Positions 8,698 through 11,450 of a DNA stretch of 11,450 bases are shown one piece after another. Position numbers and translations under genes: made by a program. The stretch's first letter is position 1, and each line of letters starts with the position of its first letter. The notes under the pieces are model-generated. The model did no database searches and was not told where the DNA came from. It was given only the letters and a program-made list of their open reading frames with translations. The stretch is taken from assembly GCA_051647125.1 (NCBI GenBank), contig JBOFDP010000084.1:1-11450 (forward strand). The letters run 5' to 3'. This DNA comes from JBOFDP01 sp051647125. Its GTDB lineage: Bacteria > Bacteroidota > Bacteroidia > Chitinophagales > Chitinophagaceae.

Positions 8698-9590
8698 TTA
8701 ACACTTTTCGTCCTTATTAGCCTCTTTTAATGATTGATAAATAGGTGTTAGATAGTTACCCGAGAAACAAGCCACACAAAGTTCTTTTCTATTTCCTATG
8801 TCAAACAAATCTTGCATAGGAAGAAATGCCAAAGAATCCGCTTTTATTTCTTTACATAATTCATCACAATTTAATCTTGCACTAATTAATTCTTCATAAG
8901 TAGACATATCTACACCATAAAAACAAGGATGGGTAATTTGAGGGGATGCTATACAAACATGCACCTCTTTGGCTCCAGCATCTTTAAGCATACTAACTAT
9001 ATGCATGGATGTAGTTCCTCTCACAATAGAATTATCTATTAAGATAATTCGCTTACCATTGACTACTGATTTTATTACAGAAAGTTTCATTCTTACAATA
9101 CGCTCTCTAAGTTCTTGCGAAGGCTGAATAAACGTTCTCTCTACATATTTATTTTTAATAATCCTGTTTCATATGAAATACCTGTAGCTTCTGAATATCC
9201 TATGGCTGCGGATAAGCTTGAATCAGGAACACCTATCACAATATCCTCATCTACAGGAGCCACATAGGATAATTTTTTTCCTGAAAATTTTCACATTCAA
9301 CCCCTCTATCACACTATTAGGACGAGAAAAATAAATATATTTCATAGCACAAATATGATGACTACAAGCCTCAGAATATTTACAAGATTCTATCCCTTTC
9401 TCTGATATACAGAGAATTTTTCCAGGCTCTAAGTTCCTTATAAATTCTGCCCCTATGATATCAAAAGCACAAATTTCACTAGCAATAACATAACCCTCTT
9501 TTAGTCTTGCCAAAGACAAAGGACGCAAACCATGTTTATCTCTACAGCTATACATTTTATCAGCAGTCATGTACATGCATTGATAGCTAC
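8698..9590 (-). pseudogene. purF: purF remnant (amidophosphoribosyltransferase), 5' truncated
   Basis: The recognisable protein begins YQCMYMTADKMYSCRDKHG, RPLSLARLKEGYVIASE and SICAFD-like CAFDIIGAEF, then YIYFSRPNSVIEG. A frameshift in the A7 run near 9273-9280 leads to LSYVAPVDEDIVIGVPDSSL and SAAIGYSEATGISYETG. A second frameshift near 9160 leads to NKYVERTFIQPSQELRERIV, then MKLSVIKSVVNGKRIILIDN and SIVRGTTSMHIVSML. The PRPP-loop DDSIVRGTT has become DNSIVRGTT. The end CVACFSGNYLTPIY matches the family C-terminus, and the stop is at 8698-8700. The first roughly 170 residues, with the N-terminal nucleophile Cys and most of the glutaminase domain, are missing, because a deletion fused the gene to purC. 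PurF catalysed the committed step of purine synthesis. Confidence 0.93.
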
Positions 9591-10001
9591 CGCATGATGT
9601 TCATTAATGAGAGGATCTTCTAACTAATCATTGTTATAGTACAGCTCAAAAATAGTATTTATAGGCTGAATACCTTCCTCTAAATTTAGTCGCTTTGCCA
9701 TACTGCCAGTAATCACATTACGAACAATTACTTCCAAAGGAAAAATAGTTACTTTTTTACAAAGTTGTTCTCTTTCACTCAAATGTTTAATAAAATGAGT
9801 AGGGATTCCTTCTTTTTCTAATTTATTAAATAAAAGTTCGGTAATCTTATTATTCAAAACACCTTTGTTTGCGATAATAGCTTTTTTGACACCATTAAAA
9901 GCAGTGGCAACATCTTTATAGTAAATAATAATTTTATCTAGCTCATCAGTAGCATAGATTTGCTTATCCTTGCCTTCATAAAGATATTCTTTTTTTTGCA
10001 T
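9585..10001 (-). pseudogene. purC: purC remnant (SAICAR synthetase), 3' truncated and fused to purF
   Basis: From the ATG at 10001 there are 125 open codons: KKEYLYEGKDKQIYATDELD, then YKDVATAFNGVKKAIIANKG, EGIPTHFIKHLSEREQLCKK and FPLEVIVRNVITGSMAKRLN. These fit SAICAR synthetase, with the ATP-binding YEGKxKxxY at the start and the EVIVRN core. A TAG at 9624-9626 interrupts the frame, after which LEDPLINEHHAVAIN continues the PurC reading. Then the sequence turns into purF, so the C-terminal 40 percent or so is deleted. In the restored operon it starts 44 bp after purL. The single stop within the surviving half makes it less eroded than purL. Confidence 0.92.
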
Positions 10002-10045
10002 AACATAATTTTTTTAAGTTAAAAAATAAAGTAATCCTCATTTTA

Positions 10046-10555
10046 TTATTTGAAATAATTAATAGCATTTTTAAAAATATTTTGATACCTATTCCCCTGA
10101 ATATTTTTAAGTAGATCTTGTGCCATACGCTCACAATGTCCCATACATCCTAATATCTAACCACGCCTAGAAATAATACCTTCAATAGCATAACAAGATC
10201 CATTAGGGTTATACAAACCATTCATTGTAGGATGCCTCTTCTTCTATTTCTAAAAATCAGAAAATCAATCAAAGCACCCTCATTTCTAAAAACTCTTGCC
10301 ATATCATAATCGCAATTTTTACCAGGGAATATAGGTAATAAAACCTGTGGAGACAGACGTAGATAGTGAATATTTAAAAATTGGAACTTTAGAATCCAAT
10401 CTTAAAGCAGGTAATTCTAACAAAGAAGTATTATTTATTTTAGTAGGATAAATATCCTGAAATGTATTTATAGAAGCCTGTAAGGCCTCTTCAATATCAA
10501 CAACTATATTGTTGATAATAATATTTTCAGAAGTAACCTCACCATTTATTGTACT
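10046..10555 (-). pseudogene. purL: purL 3' part, separated from the 5' part by inversion
   Basis: Reading leftward gives GEVTSENIIINNIVVDIEEA and a region ending IYPTK (linker before the glutaminase domain), a stop near 10388, then SPQVLLPIFPGKNCDYDMAR with VFRNEGALIDFLIFRN, the start of the glutaminase domain. A deletion jumps from there to HPTMNGLYNPNGSCYAIEGI, then ILGCMGHCERMAQDLLKNIQ and GNRYQNIFKNAINYFK with a natural TAA at 10046-10048. About 200 residues with the glutaminase nucleophile Cys are absent, and a TAG interrupts the final block. The C-terminal signature YNPNGSxxAIEGI...GKMGHSER is characteristic of the same long PurL form as the 5' part at 4992-7590, so the two are halves of one gene. 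Confidence 0.92.
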
Positions 10556-10640
10556 TTTGCCGTTACCATTGTGGAATATTTTTTATGTTATGTTGTAAAA
10601 ATAAAAGTAAATCTTGAATAATTCAAATAATTTTTGAAAA
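10546..10640 (+). pseudogene. purN: purN 3' remnant, heavily eroded
   Basis: The plus strand reads IVLLPLPLWNIFYVML and, after a frameshift, KNKSKS, a stop, then IIQIIFE. This lines up loosely with the PurN stretch SLLPKYGGKGFYGMHVHEAV followed by K-x-S-G-I-T-I-H. Its position directly opposite the purL breakpoint is where the missing half of purN must fall once the 3-kb segment is flipped back. The similarity alone is weak; the position is what makes the call reasonable. Beyond about 10640 no PurN sequence is recognisable. Confidence 0.55.
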
Positions 10641-10647
10641 TTGTTTT

Positions 10648-11129
10648 ATGGGTAATATAATAGATAAAGTAAAAATCGGTGAAAATATAAGGAAAATAAG
10701 GCATTATCAAAGAATTTCTCAAACTATTTTTGCAGAAAAATTAGGTGTGAAATATCAAACTATTTCTCAAATAGAGAAGGGACAAATAGCTCCATCTATT
10801 GAAATTCTTTTGAAAATTTCAAGTAATTTTAGAATTTCAATAGAAAGTTTACTTTTACAAGATGAAATATCTACCACACCCACGCCATCATTGCTGGATA
10901 CACCCGCAATAATCTCTCCATGCCCCGAGCTACTCGAGAAAATACATTATTAAAGGCTACCATTGCGGATTTAAAGCAAGATAAAGCTCTCTTGCAAGAT
11001 ACCATCAAGTACCAGCAAGAGCAAATCTCATTTTTTTAAAAACATAATGTTGAACTTGAAGAAGTACTATCTGATTATAAGGAAGTAATAGAAGATTATC
11101 AGAAAAAATCCCTACAAAAATCAAAATAA
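10648..11129 (+). pseudogene. XRE-family HTH regulator with broken coiled-coil tail
   Basis: The intact N-terminal frame (10648-10953, 101 aa) contains a Cro/C1-type helix-turn-helix at about residues 10-65: IGENIRKIRHYQRISQTIFA, KLGVKYQTISQIEKG, then IEILLKISSNFRISIESLL. A Thr/Pro-rich linker follows (TTPTPSLLDTP). The frame then stops at 10951-10953. In another frame the sequence continues as a strong coiled coil (ENTLLKATIADLKQDKALLQ, then DTIKYQQEQI), is cut by TAA at 11037-11039, and continues ELEEVLSDYKEVIEDYQ to a stop at 11127. A loss of four bases around 10936-10943, restoring LLEKENTLLK, would explain the shift. The gene starts just after the purN remnant. A short DNA-binding protein could still be made, but the original about 160-aa form cannot. 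Its target is unknown. Confidence 0.75.
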
Positions 11130-11450
11130 TCCTTAAAACTTGTGTATCCAAATTACCAAACCAAATGTGTAAGGCATACCCTCATTTTTGGCATCACTTC
11201 TAATATCCATGCGGGTTACAGCTATTTTTTACTGGTTCAAAAGTGTCCAAAAACGCTTCAAAACAATGTTTTTTAGCCATTTTACAGGGGTTTGGCGAGT
11301 ATATTTCATTCTATTTTCGTCATTTTTTGCACCGAAAAATAGCCAAAGTAGGAATTTCGGCAATACCACTTGTGCAAAAAAATTAATACAAAAAAAGTAT
11401 TAAATTTTCTATTAATTGATTGTATTAAACCAAATGTATGAAAAACTTAA
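11130..11450. other. Non-coding stretch at the right end
   Basis: No convincing gene is seen. An open frame on the plus strand at 11188-11403 has no recognisable domain and a composition (many Phe, Ser, Lys; no clear start context) typical of chance reading. A weak hairpin CCGAAA / TTTCGG with a 17-nt loop lies at 11332-11359 without a following T-run. The region is slightly richer in G+C than the decayed pur sequence around it and is flanked by a short direct repeat, so it may be an interspersed intergenic repeat. Confidence 0.35.
11158..11439 (+). repeat. Short direct repeats AAACCAAATGTRT flanking the right-end spacer
   Basis: AAACCAAATGTGT at 11158-11170 and AAACCAAATGTAT at 11427-11439 differ by one base in 13 and sit 256 bp apart in the same direction. 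They could bound a repeat unit or be coincidental in AT-rich DNA. Confidence 0.3.

Larger units (their letters stand above)
7586..10556. other. Inverted segment of about 3 kb with breakpoints in purL and purN
   Basis: The left end (about 7586-7598) joins the middle of purL (plus) to the middle of purN (minus). The right end (about 10546-10556) joins the complementary half of purL (minus) to the tail of purN (plus). Flipping the segment rejoins both genes and puts purE-purL-purC-purF-purM-purN on the plus strand in one operon. Short inverted similarity is present at the ends: AAGTAATAA on the plus strand at 7586-7594 against AAGTACAATAA on the minus strand at 10556-10546. No transposase or recombinase remnant is visible at either end. 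Confidence 0.85.

Noticed and set aside
7586..10556. Insertion sequence or composite transposon causing the rearrangement
   Set aside because: No transposase fragment, terminal inverted repeats or target duplication seen at either breakpoint.
11332..11359. CCGAAA/TTTCGG hairpin as a transcription terminator
   Set aside because: Six-bp stem with a 17-nt loop and no following T-run; too weak to call.
11188..11403. 71-codon open frame on the plus strand
   Set aside because: No recognisable motif, no promoter motif or start context, and composition unlike the genes here; treated as chance.
1..11450. tRNA, rRNA or CRISPR array
   Set aside because: No cloverleaf with TTCRA loop, rRNA core sequence or regularly spaced repeat was found on reading both strands.

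Overview
The window is AT-rich and looks like a member of the Bacteroidota. Three intergenic regions carry the Bacteroidota -7 promoter motif TAnnTTTG (plus strand at 201 and 4689, minus strand at 131-138), strong Shine-Dalgarno sequences are absent, and the PheT sequence has a Bacteroidota flavour. I cannot place it more finely from the sequence alone.

Left part (1-4535): the first codons of an unrecognised minus-strand gene run off the left edge. Divergent from it is a two-gene unit of an intact TPR-repeat protein and an intact hypA (nickel/zinc metallochaperone). This converges on an intact minus-strand pheT (phenylalanyl-tRNA synthetase beta subunit, 811 aa).

Middle and right part (about 4690-10640): this is the wreck of a de novo purine biosynthesis operon. 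Pieces of purE, purL (long single-chain form), purC, purF, purM and purN can all be read by following the protein sequence across frames. Every one is broken by frameshifts, stops or large deletions. The present order looks scrambled: purE and the first two thirds of purL on +, then purN, purM, purF, purC and the last part of purL on -, then the tail of purN on +. One inversion explains it. Flipping about 7590-10550 rejoins purL to purL and purN to purN and gives a single plus-strand operon, purE-purL-purC-purF-purM-purN, behind one TAnnTTTG promoter. Inside it a second inversion, 7928-8122, lies in purM between two 7-bp inverted copies of TATGATA. Reversing it restores the protein frame at both ends and leaves a 4-bp ATGA overlap with purN. 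Deletions also fused purE to purL and purC to purF, removed the glutaminase core of purL, and removed about 90 codons of purM.

Right end: a small XRE-family repressor gene with an intact helix-turn-helix but a frameshifted and interrupted coiled-coil tail, then about 320 bp with no convincing gene, flanked by a short direct repeat.

The flanking genes pheT, hypA and the TPR gene are clean over about 4.3 kb while about 5.9 kb of pur sequence carries dozens of lesions. That is the pattern of real gene decay rather than poor sequence. The organism has probably lost de novo purine synthesis, at least through this locus, and would need purines from a host or neighbours. I found no new defence, mobile or RNA system here; the notable content is the well-preserved record of how the operon fell apart.
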